45,684 nucleotides of DNA from Clostridiales bacterium DTU070 (lineage in GTDB: Bacteria; Bacillota; Clostridia; DSM-8532), in NCBI GenBank assembly GCA_001513105.1, contig LFSH01000057.1, positions 1 through 45,684 on the forward strand, read 5' to 3'. Under the pieces are notes generated by a model. It made no database searches. It was not told the origin of the DNA and saw only the letters and a list, made by a program, of their open reading frames with translations. A program made the position numbers and the translations under genes. Positions 1 through 9,072 of the stretch are shown one piece after another; the first letter of the stretch is position 1, and every line of letters begins with the position of its first letter.

Positions 1-1453
1 CGATTAGTGTTTTTGCAAATTCTATACGCAGGGAATTTATATAATCATTGAATTTCTGCCCGGTTTTCTTTTTAATCAGCCTGCTTACAATTATGGCAGG
101 AATCGAGAATTTTTCAGATATGCTTTGTATACTGATGTTTTTCTTGCAGCAGTTTGCCTTAATGTAGTCCATTATCTCACTTTCAAGCAGAATAAGAGAT
201 TTATTGGCGCTGCGGTTTATATGTTCAAAAACATATGTACACATTGACAGGGCAAGTTTTTTACAGTCCGGGCTTCTGTTGCCGATGGCATCGGTAAAAT
301 CCAGGATAATGCCTCCCGCTTCAATGCCGTAAGCAGAAGCTGTTTTTCCTATAATACCGGCCAGCCTGTACAGGCATATTAGCCTGCCAAGGCCTGAACA
401 TGAATTATTGTCAAGTTCACGGAAAAATGTTTCAACGGATTCAGTCACCTTGTCAATATCATTTCCCTTTACGGCACTGACAATATTATCAAAAAAGGAT
501 TCGGAAAGAAGTGAACCCATTTTTGCTATCTGTTCCTGAAATATATAATTATTGTGAATTTCCTCGTAACACACCACGTTATTCCCGGCCTGAAGCATAT
601 GATAGGTATAGAGCTGTTCTATCTGTCTGCCGCAGATATATATGCTTTCCGGTATTTCGGCACCAGCTGTTCCGCTTATCAATACGCTTATACTGTGAAG
701 CCCGAAGTCCTCAGCATTAATTCTCCCCAAGTTGTTCTTCAGCCTGTGCGACAGTTCCCTGTAATCCGGGAATTCTCCCGTACTGTCGTTCATTATGGCA
801 ATGTAACTTCCGTTACCGTTGTAAAAAATACAGTTTTCGTTTTTTACTCCTGTAATATTCATAAGCAGGTTGTAAATTCTATCATCCGCCGATTCTTCAG
901 TATTTGACACGGTGATAAAACATATGACACGGACTTTTGAACCCTTAGGTATGTCAAAAATGAAATGAGCCTTGTGCTTCAGCTTTTCGCCTTTCCTTCC
1001 GCTGATAATGTCGTTATATACCTGGTTTGCCGTAAAACGTATGAGTTCAAGATTTTCCTGATTGGTTTTTCTTTCGTTCTCAATGATTTCAGCAGCCCGG
1101 GACAGCTCAAGTACCAGCTCTTCTGAATCGAGGGGTTTTGTCAGGTAACCGATTGCACCAAGATTAATTGCTTTCTGGGCATAAGAGAAATCATTGTAGC
1201 CGCTGAGCATTATAAATTTCGGTAGGGGAAAGGTACATGATTTCAGTTTCTCCATCAGTTCCAGGCCTGATAACCCGGGCATACGTATATCACATATAAC
1301 AAGATCGGGCTGCTTTTCACAAATAATCGGAAAAGCCGATACACCATCCGATGCTTCTCCTATAATTTCATAGCCTTCCCTGTTCCAGTCCACAAATAAT
1401 TTCAGACCTTCAAGGACAGATGGTTCATCATCTATGATGACAGCTTTGAGCAT
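1..1453 (-). CDS. yesN: YesN-type response regulator (REC + AraC-family HTH), 3' end cut by the window
   Basis: Reading leftward from an ATG at 1453 gives a frame of at least 484 codons that runs off the window start. The N-terminus (MLKAVIIDDEPSVLEGLK) is a receiver domain: the acidic pair is in IIDDE, the phospho-acceptor Asp in VICDIRMPG, and the conserved Lys in YLTKPLD. A poorly conserved middle of about 250 residues follows, and the last visible part (SIQSISEKFSIPAIIVSRLIKK) matches the first helix-turn-helix of an AraC-type domain. Proteins of this layout are usually 500-540 residues, so only a short tail is missing. An AAGGAG-like ribosome site precedes the start. The gene diverges from the binding-protein gene at 1643, the usual arrangement for a two-component regulator of an oligosaccharide transporter. 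Its YesM-type histidine kinase is not in the window and may lie to the left. Forward frames at 511-907 are shadows of this gene. Confidence 0.9.
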   Translation of the reverse strand, partial: MLKAVIIDDEPSVLEGLKLFVDWNREGYEIIGEASDGVSAFPIICEKQPDLVICDIRMPGLSGLELMEKLKSCTFPLPKFIMLSGYNDFSYAQKAINLGAIGYLTKPLDSEELVLELSRAAEIIENERKTNQENLELIRFTANQVYNDIISGRKGEKLKHKAHFIFDIPKGSKVRVICFITVSNTEESADDRIYNLLMNITGVKNENCIFYNGNGSYIAIMNDSTGEFPDYRELSHRLKNNLGRINAEDFGLHSISVLISGTAGAEIPESIYICGRQIEQLYTYHMLQAGNNVVCYEEIHNNYIFQEQIAKMGSLLSESFFDNIVSAVKGNDIDKVTESVETFFRELDNNSCSGLGRLICLYRLAGIIGKTASAYGIEAGGIILDFTDAIGNRSPDCKKLALSMCTYVFEHINRSANKSLILLESEIMDYIKANCCKKNISIQSISEKFSIPAIIVSRLIKKKTGQKFNDYINSLRIEFAKTLI

Positions 1454-1497
1454 TGTTAGCTCGACTCCTTGAAAAATGTCCTATAATGATCCCGAAT

Positions 1498-1526
1498 TTG
1501 ATAATTTACTATACATACGGCATAAA
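1498..1526 (+). promoter_or_regulatory. Possible promoter of the lplA-like operon
   Basis: TTGATA (1498-1503) lies 17 nt before CATAAA (1521-1526), which matches the -10 consensus only partly. It sits in the 189-nt divergent gap between the response regulator and the binding protein and leaves a leader of about 110 nt. Placement is tentative, because the gap is AT-rich and offers weaker alternatives. Confidence 0.35.
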
Positions 1527-1560
1527 ATATATTGTTTATGTAATAGTGATTATACAACAA

Positions 1561-1615
1561 ACGGGTAGACGAGTCAATTCAGTCAGCGTGCATGTTTACC
1601 CGTAGGGTAGCGTGC
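1561..1615 (+). promoter_or_regulatory. Repeat-rich leader before the binding protein (direct and inverted repeats)
   Basis: ACGGGTA (1561-1567) is the inverse of TACCCGT (1597-1603), and TACCC (1597-1601) can instead pair with GGGTA (1605-1609). The heptamer AGCGTGC occurs twice in direct orientation (1585-1591 and 1609-1615, 24 nt apart). AraC-type regulators commonly bind direct repeats spaced by about two helical turns, so these could be sites for the divergent regulator, but they lie downstream of the proposed promoter. An RNA-level role through the two exclusive pairings is equally possible. Function is inferred only. Confidence 0.35.
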
Positions 1616-1642
1616 CGTAAAAAGTAAGAAAGGGAGGTTATT

Positions 1643-3394
1643 ATGAAAAAATTTGTTTCTCTGCTGTTAGTAATGCTTCTTGTACTTACTATGGCTGCAT
1701 GTCAGCCTGCTTCTAAGGACACGACCCAGGGCAATGAAACAACCACCCCGACCAAGGGTGCAACTGATGAAAACAAGGGAGGAAATGAACAGAAAACAGG
1801 TCTGCCGGTTCTGTCACCGGATAATCCTGTTACAATCAGCGTATGGACAACGACAAACAGCTCGGCTCCTGCAGATGACAACAAACTTACAAAACTTCTG
1901 AAGGAACGTCTTGGAGTTACAATCAACTATGAAATTATTCCAACCGATAATGCAGACCAGAAAATAGGTGTTTTGCTCGCCGGCGGAGAATATGCCGATC
2001 TGATGGGTACCACAGACCTCAACATCCGTTTGATTACCGGTGGAGCACTTATACCTCTTGATGACTATCTGACAGAGGATAAAGCCAATCTGCTTTTTGA
2101 ACATGTAAGACCTTACTGGAACCGTCTTGCCACTGATGCAGGCGACGGAGAAAAACATATTTACGTATTGCCGAACTACAACCGTTTCTATGGCGAGATT
2201 GTCGGCGGTACACATTACGGCGCATCAGGTTTCTGGATTCAGAAACATGTGCTTGAAGACGCGGGATATCCGAATGTTGATAACATGACGCTCGAAAGAT
2301 ATTTTGAACTGATAGAGAACTATGCCAGGAAATATCCTACAATTGACGGTATGCCGACTATAGGTTTCGAAATTCTCTGCGCTCCCGGAAGAGAATGGGT
2401 TCTCACCAATCCACCGCAGTATATTGCAGGGCATCCTAATAACGGCGGCGTTATTGTTGATGAGAACAATGTCGCTTCCATATTTGCAGACAAGGACATA
2501 GCAAAGAGATATTACAAGTACCTGAACCAGATGAATGCTAAAGGGCTTGTTGACAAAGAATCTTTCACTCAGACCAATGACCAGTATCTTTCAAAGCTCG
2601 CCACAGGCCGTGTTCTCGGAATGTATGATCAGCGCTGGGCATTCGGTCAGGCGTATGATGCACTCGTTGCAGAAGGCAAATATGAGCGCACATGGGTATC
2701 CACAATGCCGGTTTATGAAGGCTGCACACCTTATTATGCAGACAGGGAAGTTATGAATATCAACCAGGGTTATGGTATTTCTGTTTCATGTAAGAATCCC
2801 GATGTAGTAGTTTCATTCCTGAATACAATGATGTCAGAAGAATGGCAGAAGATCTTCAACTGGGGTATTGAGGGAGAAGACTACCTGGTTGATGAAAACG
2901 GAAGATATTACAGAACTCCTGAAATGAGAGAACAGCAGAAGGATCTTGTATGGAGAAGCAAGAACAGACTGGAAGCTCTGTATGATAATATGCCGAAATA
3001 TCAGGGTACATATTCCGACGGTAATGCCGATGGCCCGGGCAACCAGCCTGAAGAATTCTTCGAATCATTAAGCGATTATGACAAGAACTTCCTGACCTCA
3101 TACGGCAAAAAGACCTGGAGAGACTTCCTGAACCAGCCTCCCGATAACCCTGTATATTATCCTTGCTGGAACATACATCTGCCCGACGGAAGTGAAGCTC
3201 AGATGGCAAGCCAGCAGCTTACAGACATTTCAATACAGTACCTGCCGAAGATTATTATGGCTGACCCGAGTGAGTTTGAAAACCTGTGGGCACAGTATGT
3301 GAACGAAATTAAGAAAGTTAACATAAAAGCATACGAGGATGCCATAAATGCAGGAATTCAGGAAAGAATCATGAACTGGGGCGGCGGCAGGTAA
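1643..3394 (+). CDS. lplA: LplA-type extracellular solute-binding lipoprotein, probable xylo-oligosaccharide/aldouronate binding
   Basis: This 583-residue secreted lipoprotein should be the substrate-capturing part of a sugar ABC importer. Residues 1-20 form a signal peptide ending in the lipobox LTMAAC, with Cys20 as the expected lipidated residue. A low-complexity Thr/Lys/Asn/Gly-rich linker (about 21-50) is followed by a long periplasmic-binding-protein fold of the LplA/LipO group, which is larger than MalE-type proteins. A GGGAGG ribosome site precedes the ATG. A strong terminator and two LplB/LplC-type permeases follow, with a GH10 xylanase directly after them. This gene order matches the aldouronate utilisation cluster described in Paenibacillus JDR-2, so methylglucuronoxylan oligosaccharides are the best substrate guess. 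The substrate is inferred from context, not from binding residues. Confidence 0.85.
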   Translation: MKKFVSLLLVMLLVLTMAACQPASKDTTQGNETTTPTKGATDENKGGNEQKTGLPVLSPDNPVTISVWTTTNSSAPADDNKLTKLLKERLGVTINYEIIPTDNADQKIGVLLAGGEYADLMGTTDLNIRLITGGALIPLDDYLTEDKANLLFEHVRPYWNRLATDAGDGEKHIYVLPNYNRFYGEIVGGTHYGASGFWIQKHVLEDAGYPNVDNMTLERYFELIENYARKYPTIDGMPTIGFEILCAPGREWVLTNPPQYIAGHPNNGGVIVDENNVASIFADKDIAKRYYKYLNQMNAKGLVDKESFTQTNDQYLSKLATGRVLGMYDQRWAFGQAYDALVAEGKYERTWVSTMPVYEGCTPYYADREVMNINQGYGISVSCKNPDVVVSFLNTMMSEEWQKIFNWGIEGEDYLVDENGRYYRTPEMREQQKDLVWRSKNRLEALYDNMPKYQGTYSDGNADGPGNQPEEFFESLSDYDKNFLTSYGKKTWRDFLNQPPDNPVYYPCWNIHLPDGSEAQMASQQLTDISIQYLPKIIMADPSEFENLWAQYVNEIKKVNIKAYEDAINAGIQERIMNWGGGR

Positions 3395-3411
3395 GACTGC
3401 CCGGACTCAAT

Positions 3412-3442
3412 AAAAAGGGGATGTTTTATCATCCCCTTTTTT
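3412..3442 (+). terminator. Intrinsic (attenuating) terminator between lplA and lplB
   Basis: A perfect 12-bp stem (3412-3423 with 3430-3441) and a 6-nt loop end in a run of T. It lies between the binding-protein gene and the first permease gene of the same operon. That placement is common in ABC importer operons and probably keeps the binding protein more abundant than the membrane subunits. Confidence 0.85.
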
Positions 3443-3462
3443 AGAAAATATGGGGGTATAAT

Positions 3463-4425
3463 ATGACAACACAACCTCTTGCTCAACCAAAAAAGAAAAA
3501 AACAGTGTGGCATACCATAGCAGCCCAAAAAGAGCTTATTATCATGAGCGTTCCTTTGCTGCTGTATAAAATATTGTTTTCTTATGTGCCGGTAGTAGGC
3601 TGGACAATGGCATTCCAGAATTACAAACCTGCCGTGAGGAGTTTCTGGAAACAGGAATGGGTAGGTTTTGATAACTTTGTAAAGCTCTTTGTAGGATTAA
3701 ACGGAGAACGCTTTTTAAGGGATCTGAGAAACACGCTTGGGCAAAGTTTTCTGACCATAGTGCTTGGTTATATAGGTTCCATATCCCTGGCATTATTGCT
3801 GAATGAGGTAAAGAATATCAAGTTCAAGAAGGTAGTTCAGAATATTACATATATGCCTCACTTTTTGTCGTGGGTCATAGTTGCGGGCCTGGTTTCAACA
3901 ATGCTTGCCATCCCAACAAGCGGCGGAATAATTAATGACGTGTTGATAAGGCTGGGGTTAATTAAAGAACCGATTATGTTCCTGTCAGAGCCTAAATATT
4001 TCTGGTGGATTGTAGCTTGTTCCAATCTATGGAAGGAAATGGGCTGGAACACAATAATATATCTTGCGGCAATGACGGCAATTGATCCAACCCTATATGA
4101 AGCGGCCGTTATAGACGGAGCAAACAGATATCAGAAAATGTGGCATATAACACTGCCGGGGATTAAGTCGACAATTGTTGTTTTACTGATTATGAATGTC
4201 GGCCACATATTGGAAGCAGGATTTGAAATCCAGTATTTCCTTGGTAACGGTCTTGTTGTTGAAATGGCTGAGATTATCGATATTTTTGTTCTCAGGTATG
4301 GTATTCAGATGGGTAATTACTCCCTTGCAACTGCAGCAGGTATATTTAAGACAGTTGTAAGTATTATATTGATATCCATGGCAAATTTCATAGCCGGTCG
4401 CCTCGGCGAAGAGAAACTGGTATAG
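3463..4425 (+). CDS. lplB: Sugar ABC transporter permease, LplB/YteP type
   Basis: This 320-residue inner-membrane permease has about six hydrophobic segments and belongs to the MalF/UgpA-like group. The cytoplasmic EAA loop that docks on the ATPase is visible at about residues 213-232 (EAAVIDGANR, then LPGI). It should pair with the permease at 4438 to form the import channel fed by the lipoprotein at 1643. A GGGGG-type ribosome site precedes the ATG. As is common in this family, no ATPase gene accompanies the permeases; a shared MsmX-type ATPase elsewhere in the genome is expected. Family assignment is firm, while the exact sugar is inferred from the neighbouring xylanase. Confidence 0.88.
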   Translation: MTTQPLAQPKKKKTVWHTIAAQKELIIMSVPLLLYKILFSYVPVVGWTMAFQNYKPAVRSFWKQEWVGFDNFVKLFVGLNGERFLRDLRNTLGQSFLTIVLGYIGSISLALLLNEVKNIKFKKVVQNITYMPHFLSWVIVAGLVSTMLAIPTSGGIINDVLIRLGLIKEPIMFLSEPKYFWWIVACSNLWKEMGWNTIIYLAAMTAIDPTLYEAAVIDGANRYQKMWHITLPGIKSTIVVLLIMNVGHILEAGFEIQYFLGNGLVVEMAEIIDIFVLRYGIQMGNYSLATAAGIFKTVVSIILISMANFIAGRLGEEKLV

Positions 4426-4437
4426 GAGGCGAATGAC

Positions 4438-5361
4438 GTGAGTGAGAAAAACAGAAAAAAGGTTGATATAGAGAATATTGTATTTACAACACTGAATACC
4501 ATCTATTTGATTTTTCTTTGCGTTGTTATGGTATATCCGATGGTGAACACTCTGGCAGTATCATTTAATGATCCTTTGGATACCGTCCGCGGAGGTATTT
4601 ACATCTGGCCCAGGAAATTCACATTATATAATTACTATGTAGTCTTTAACATGGATAGCATATATAAAGCGTTTTATATAAGCGTTACAAAAACAATAGT
4701 AATAGTTATAACTAATTTGTTTTTCACTTCAATGCTGGCATATACTATAAGCCGGAAGGAATACATTTTCAGAAGGTTTATAACGGTTGTTTTTGTACTG
4801 ACAATGTATTTTAACGCAGGGCTTATACCAAACTATCTGCTGATTAAAAACCTGGGAATGATCAACACTTTCAGGGTATATTGGATTCCTCATATTGTCA
4901 GTGCTTTTAACTTAATCGTTATGCGTACATATATTAGAACAATACCCGAAAGCCTGATTGAATCAGCCAAAATTGACGGGGCGAGAGAATTCCGCATATA
5001 TTGGCAGATTGTCCTTCCGCTGATTATTCCATGTCTCGCAACAATCGCGCTTTTCGTTGCTGTCGGGTCCTGGAACTCATGGTTTGATACATTCCTTTAC
5101 AATTCAGGGAAACAGGAATTATCAACGTTACAGTATGAATTGCAGAAACTGTTGGCCAGTACGATGACTGCAGGTACCCGCGGCGCTCCGGCAGGAGTAA
5201 CTGAAGCAGGAAGGGCGGGTACGGGATCATCCAACGTTACCACGCCCCAGTCCCTTCGCGCTGCCATAACGATTTTTACAGCAGTACCGATACTGCTGGT
5301 TTACCCCTTCCTGCAAAGATATTTTATACACGGCCTTGCAATCGGCAGCGTAAAAGAATAA
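4438..5361 (+). CDS. ytcP: Sugar ABC transporter permease, LplC/YtcP type (GTG start)
   Basis: This 307-residue partner permease of the carbohydrate importer starts at a GTG. The AGGAGG ribosome site (4424-4429) overlaps the stop codon of lplB, so the two are translationally coupled. The protein has about six membrane segments and an EAA loop (ESAKIDGAREFRIYW, then LP). It also has the small Gly/Ala/Thr-rich segment near residues 240-270 and the C-terminal FIHGLAIGSVKE tail typical of LplC/YtcP proteins. It completes the binding protein-permease-permease set. A terminator-like hairpin and then the xylanase follow. Confidence 0.88.
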   Translation: MSEKNRKKVDIENIVFTTLNTIYLIFLCVVMVYPMVNTLAVSFNDPLDTVRGGIYIWPRKFTLYNYYVVFNMDSIYKAFYISVTKTIVIVITNLFFTSMLAYTISRKEYIFRRFITVVFVLTMYFNAGLIPNYLLIKNLGMINTFRVYWIPHIVSAFNLIVMRTYIRTIPESLIESAKIDGAREFRIYWQIVLPLIIPCLATIALFVAVGSWNSWFDTFLYNSGKQELSTLQYELQKLLASTMTAGTRGAPAGVTEAGRAGTGSSNVTTPQSLRAAITIFTAVPILLVYPFLQRYFIHGLAIGSVKE

Positions 5362-5377
5362 TGCGAAGCCAACCAAC

Positions 5378-5407
5378 AGGGGGGTGTGTGCCATTTCACC
5401 CCTCTTT
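5378..5407 (+). terminator. Probable terminator of the transporter operon
   Basis: A 9-bp stem (5378-5386 with 5397-5405, one G-T pair) and a 10-nt loop end in a short TCTTT run. The U-tract is weak, so some read-through into the xylanase gene is possible. Confidence 0.55.
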
Positions 5408-5434
5408 ACCATTATTTCGGAAATAATGTATAAT
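5405..5434 (+). promoter_or_regulatory. Xylanase promoter with a palindromic operator filling the spacer
   Basis: A TATAAT -10 box (5429-5434) is preceded 18 nt upstream by a weak TTTACC (5405-5410). Nearly the whole spacer is a perfect palindrome: CATTATTTC (5410-5418), one central base, then GAAATAATG (5420-5428). A 19-bp dyad between the two promoter boxes is a typical regulator site. The regulator cannot be named from sequence. The start codon lies about 110 nt downstream. Confidence 0.5.
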
Positions 5435-5546
5435 TAATATCAGTAATTGCACCGATTATTAATGTACTGAGCTGTATTTTATTATCATTTCAGAATGAAT
5501 CCTTTGGCAATTAAAAATTTTGTTGCAAATTAGTGGAGGTGTTGAA

Positions 5547-8500
5547 ATGGCTGCTATGAAAAACGGCAAAAAACTATTGACTTATTTGTTAGTGTTTGCT
5601 TATCTTATTTTGTCAATACCCGTTGCAAAAGCAGAAACACAGGTTTACCATGAAACATTTCTTAACGGGACAGGCGCTGCAATACAGTCAGGTGGTGCAA
5701 GTTTAACGCATGTTACCGGCAAAGTGTTTGACGGAAATGACGACGGCGCGGCTTTATATGTCTCAAACAGGGTAAACAACTGGGATGCCGCCGACTTCAG
5801 GTTCAGTGATACAGGTCTTAAGAACGGAGGAACATATTTAATTACGGTAAAAGGATATGTGGATGCTGACGTGGATGTACCCGCCGGTTCTCAAATCTGG
5901 CTTCAGACAGTTAACAGCTATGGCTGGTGGGGAGGCGTTGATATTAAAGCCGGAGAGGCCTTTACATTAACCGGTACATATACCGTTGATACCAGCGCAG
6001 ATACCAGCCTGCGTGTTCAGTCGAATGAATCCGGGGCATCGGTGCCGTTTTATATCGGCGAATTTCTGATTACCGAACTGGCTCCACCAGGCGAAGAAAG
6101 CGACGACGGTGGTGAAGAAACAAGGCCTCCTGCCGAAGAATTTACCGAAATAACATTTGAGGATAATACCAACGCTGGTTTTGAAAGCAGGGGAGGAACA
6201 GAAATCCTGACGGTAACCGATGAGGAAAACCATACCGAGGGCGGGAAATACTCGCTGAAAACCGAAAACAGGACCGCGACATGGCACGGGCCTTCATTAC
6301 GTGTTGAAAAATATGTGGATCAGGGGAAGGAATACAGAGTTTCGGTGTATGTGAAGCTGATATCACCCCAGAGCGCGAATCTTCAGCTGTCTACCCAGAT
6401 TGGGGAAGGCTCGGGAGCGAATTATGCAAATATTGCATCCAAAACAGTTACCGACAAGGACGGCTGGGTTAAGCTGGAGGGAACATACCGCTACAACAAC
6501 GTAAGCAGCGGATATATAACAATATATGTGGAAAGCCCCGACAGTGCTGAGGCTTCCTTCTATATAGACGATATCAATTTTGAGCCTACAGGCCTGAAAG
6601 TTGAAGGGATACAGAAAGATTTGAAACCTGTAAAGGATGTTTACAAGGACGATTTTCTCATTGGAACCGCAATATCATTGCAGGATCTGGACGGGATCAG
6701 GCTGGATCTTTTAAATATGCACTTTAACTCGGTAACAGCCGAGAATGCAATGAAACCCAGCGAGCTTCAGCGCACGAAGGGTAATTTCACCTTCGATGGT
6801 GCCGACACACTTGTTGATGAGGCAATCAAGCTCGGAATGAAAGTGCATGGGCATACACTGGTCTGGCATCAGCAGACTCCTGTCTGGATGCATACTTCAA
6901 CAGATACCCAGGGCAATACAGCCTACCTGAGCAGGGAGGAAGCCCTGGAGAATATGAGAAATCACATAAAAACGGTTATGGAACATTTCGGCGACAGGGT
7001 AATATCCTGGGATGTTGTTAATGAAGCCATGGAGGATAACCCGCCTAATCCTTCGGACTGGAGGGCATCGCTGAGAAAATCTGAATGGTATCATGCAATT
7101 GGTGAAGATTATGTCGAGCAGGCTTTCCTTGCAGCAAGGGAAGTGCTGGATGAGCATCCCGAATGGGACATCAAGCTTTACTACAATGACTATAACCTCG
7201 ACAACCAGAAAAAGTCCCAGGCCGTTTACAACATGGTGAAGGAACTTAATGAGAAATACCAGGAAACCCATCCGGGCAAACTTTTAATAGACGGTGTGGG
7301 CATGCAGGGGCACTATTCTGTTAACACAAATCCCACAAACGTCGAGCTGTCGCTGAAACGGTTTGCAAGCCTTGGGGTGGAGGTAAGCATAACCGAACTC
7401 GATATCAGGGCAGGGAATAATTTCGAGCTTACTGAAACAGAAGCCAATGCCCAGGGATATTTATACGCTCAGCTGTTCAAGCTGTTCCGTGAAAACTCTG
7501 AAAATATTGCCCGGGTTACATTCTGGGGAATGGATGACGGTTCAAGCTGGAGAGCTTCCGAAAATCCGCTGCTGTTTGACAGGGTGCTTAAAGCCAAGCC
7601 GGCATACTATGCCGTTGCTGATCCCGATAAATTCATTGATGAACACAAACCTGAAACAACAGAAGCAAACAGGTCCTATGCAGGATACGGCACACCTGTA
7701 ATTGACGGAAAAGCAGATGAAATCTGGAACAGCACACCTGATATTCCGATAAACAGGTATCAGACCGCATGGCACGGTGCAAGCGGAACAGCGAAGGTGC
7801 TTTATGATGAGAAAAACCTGTATGTGCTGTTTAACGTGAATGACACGGAACTTGACAAGGGAAGCGCCAATCCGTGGGAGCAGGATTCGGTTGAGGTTTT
7901 CATCGATGAAAATATTTCAAGAACCTCATTTTACCAGGATGACGACGGACAGTACAGGGTTAACTACGAGAATGAAACATCCTTCAATCCTGAAAATATT
8001 GCAGAAGGGTTTGAATCAGCAGTGCAGGTTTCAGGAACAAGCTATACAGTGGAAATGAAAATTCCGTTCAGAACCATTAAACCTGCAGGCAACATGCAGA
8101 TTGGTTTCGATGTGCAGATCAATGACGGAAGAAACGGTGCCCGCCAGAGCATAGCTACATGGAATGATACTACAGGGAATGCATACCAGGATACTTCTGT
8201 TTTCGGTATTCTTACATTTAAGCCGAAAGAGCCTGTAACCCGCGGCGAGGCGATTGTGGCCATTATGAAGGCATATGGCATAGAGCCCCTTGACGAGTGG
8301 TCGGATAATTTTGCAGATGCTTCGGGAGAATATGCCGGGTATTATGCAAAGGCCAAGGCAATCGGCTTTGTAAACGGAATAGGCGGCAACAGGATTGGTG
8401 CCGATATCCCGCTTACCCGTGAAATGCTGTTTACGCTGCTTTATAATATTGAACCCATAACAGGCGATATTGACGGAACCGATGTTTCAGGTGTTGATTT

Positions 8501-8651
8501 ATCGGACTATTACGATTGCGGTGAACTGTCCGATTGGGCCGTAAAGGCTGTGAAAGCCCTGGTTAAGTCGGGAAGGTTCAACTTTAACGGAAATGACTTG
8601 CTTCCGAAAGCATATGTTGATGCTGAAGAATTAAAGGCTATTCTGGATTGA
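5547..8651 (+). CDS. xyn10: Secreted modular endo-beta-1,4-xylanase (CBM22-CBM22-GH10-CBM9-SLH)
   Basis: This 1034-residue exported xylanase cuts internal xylan bonds. The ATG at 5547 is chosen because TGGAGGT (5534-5540) sits 6 nt upstream. The signal peptide ends near VAKA (residue 29). The domains are a CBM22/CBM4_9-like module (about 32-178), an acidic linker (178-198), a second CBM22 (199-345), GH10 (about 360-695), a CBM9/DOMON-like module (710-893) and two divergent SLH-type repeats (about 894-1034). GH10 catalytic residues are visible: the acid/base Glu493 in WDVVNEA and the nucleophile Glu617 in ITELDIR. The layout matches cell-bound xylanases such as Paenibacillus XynA1. The SLH part has two weak repeats instead of three, so surface anchoring is likely but not certain. 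It should feed oligosaccharides to the importer just upstream. Confidence 0.93.
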   Translation: MAAMKNGKKLLTYLLVFAYLILSIPVAKAETQVYHETFLNGTGAAIQSGGASLTHVTGKVFDGNDDGAALYVSNRVNNWDAADFRFSDTGLKNGGTYLITVKGYVDADVDVPAGSQIWLQTVNSYGWWGGVDIKAGEAFTLTGTYTVDTSADTSLRVQSNESGASVPFYIGEFLITELAPPGEESDDGGEETRPPAEEFTEITFEDNTNAGFESRGGTEILTVTDEENHTEGGKYSLKTENRTATWHGPSLRVEKYVDQGKEYRVSVYVKLISPQSANLQLSTQIGEGSGANYANIASKTVTDKDGWVKLEGTYRYNNVSSGYITIYVESPDSAEASFYIDDINFEPTGLKVEGIQKDLKPVKDVYKDDFLIGTAISLQDLDGIRLDLLNMHFNSVTAENAMKPSELQRTKGNFTFDGADTLVDEAIKLGMKVHGHTLVWHQQTPVWMHTSTDTQGNTAYLSREEALENMRNHIKTVMEHFGDRVISWDVVNEAMEDNPPNPSDWRASLRKSEWYHAIGEDYVEQAFLAAREVLDEHPEWDIKLYYNDYNLDNQKKSQAVYNMVKELNEKYQETHPGKLLIDGVGMQGHYSVNTNPTNVELSLKRFASLGVEVSITELDIRAGNNFELTETEANAQGYLYAQLFKLFRENSENIARVTFWGMDDGSSWRASENPLLFDRVLKAKPAYYAVADPDKFIDEHKPETTEANRSYAGYGTPVIDGKADEIWNSTPDIPINRYQTAWHGASGTAKVLYDEKNLYVLFNVNDTELDKGSANPWEQDSVEVFIDENISRTSFYQDDDGQYRVNYENETSFNPENIAEGFESAVQVSGTSYTVEMKIPFRTIKPAGNMQIGFDVQINDGRNGARQSIATWNDTTGNAYQDTSVFGILTFKPKEPVTRGEAIVAIMKAYGIEPLDEWSDNFADASGEYAGYYAKAKAIGFVNGIGGNRIGADIPLTREMLFTLLYNIEPITGDIDGTDVSGVDLSDYYDCGELSDWAVKAVKALVKSGRFNFNGNDLLPKAYVDAEELKAILD

Positions 8652-8661
8652 TATTGTTTAC

Positions 8662-8691
8662 GGGCGGGGCTTTACCCCGTCCTTATTTTAA
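8662..8691 (+). terminator. Intrinsic terminator after the xylanase
   Basis: GGGCGGGG (8662-8669), a 5-nt loop and CCCCGTCC (8675-8682, one G-T pair) are followed by a T-rich tail. It separates the xylan locus from the tRNA-synthetase operon. Confidence 0.8.
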
Positions 8692-8741
8692 ATTTTATAG
8701 CAGGATTAAACCTGATAAAGCAGCCTTTGGTTACAACACCG

Positions 8742-8771
8742 TTGACAATTGATTACAGTTTCATTTATAAT
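8742..8771 (+). promoter_or_regulatory. Promoter of the hisS-aspS operon
   Basis: A perfect TTGACA (8742-8747) and a perfect TATAAT (8766-8771) are separated by 18 nt. Transcription would start near 8778, at the beginning of the T-box leader. Confidence 0.8.
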
Positions 8772-8777
8772 CATTAT

Positions 8778-9027
8778 CAATACAGGAAAGGCGATGAACA
8801 GGAGGAGTCGCTGTTCTGTCCACAGGGAGAAAGCGTCGTGACTGAGAGCGCTTTTGGGAAAACAGGATGGTGAAAGGACACCTTGGAGCCTGTCGGATGA
8901 AAGGTATTATTTCCCGTAGTCCGGCACGACTTGTCTGCGTTAAGGACAAAAGAGGAAGGTAAACCTTCAAATAGGGTGGTACCGCGGGAATACCTCTCGT
9001 CCCTTCTTGGTGGACAGAGGTTTTTTT
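8778..9027 (+). promoter_or_regulatory. T-box leader RNA controlling hisS-aspS (specifier GAC, overlapping CAC)
   Basis: T-box RNAs sense uncharged tRNA and let transcription continue into amino-acid genes. The conserved T-box sequence AGGGTGGTACCGCGGG is at 8973-8988. A terminator follows (arms 8992-9002 and 9012-9021, one bulged base, T-run 9021-9027). The K-turn start GATGAACAGGAG lies near 8793. In the specifier region GAAAGGACACCTTGGAGC, alignment with the glyQS T-box (specifier, one A, then the helix) puts the specifier at GAC (8877-8879), an Asp codon. The His codon CAC (8879-8881) overlaps it. The acceptor-pairing bases TGGT (8977-8980) can wobble with G73 of tRNA-Asp but not pair with C73 of tRNA-His. 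Asp is therefore the better call, with His possible. Confidence 0.92.
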
Positions 9028-9072
9028 GTTCGGAAAAAGCATGCAGGAATAAATATTATGGGAGTGATGCGG

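Noticed and set aside
511-907. Two forward open frames at the window start
   Set aside because: They lie antisense to the response-regulator gene, whose minus-strand translation is clearly a receiver/AraC protein.
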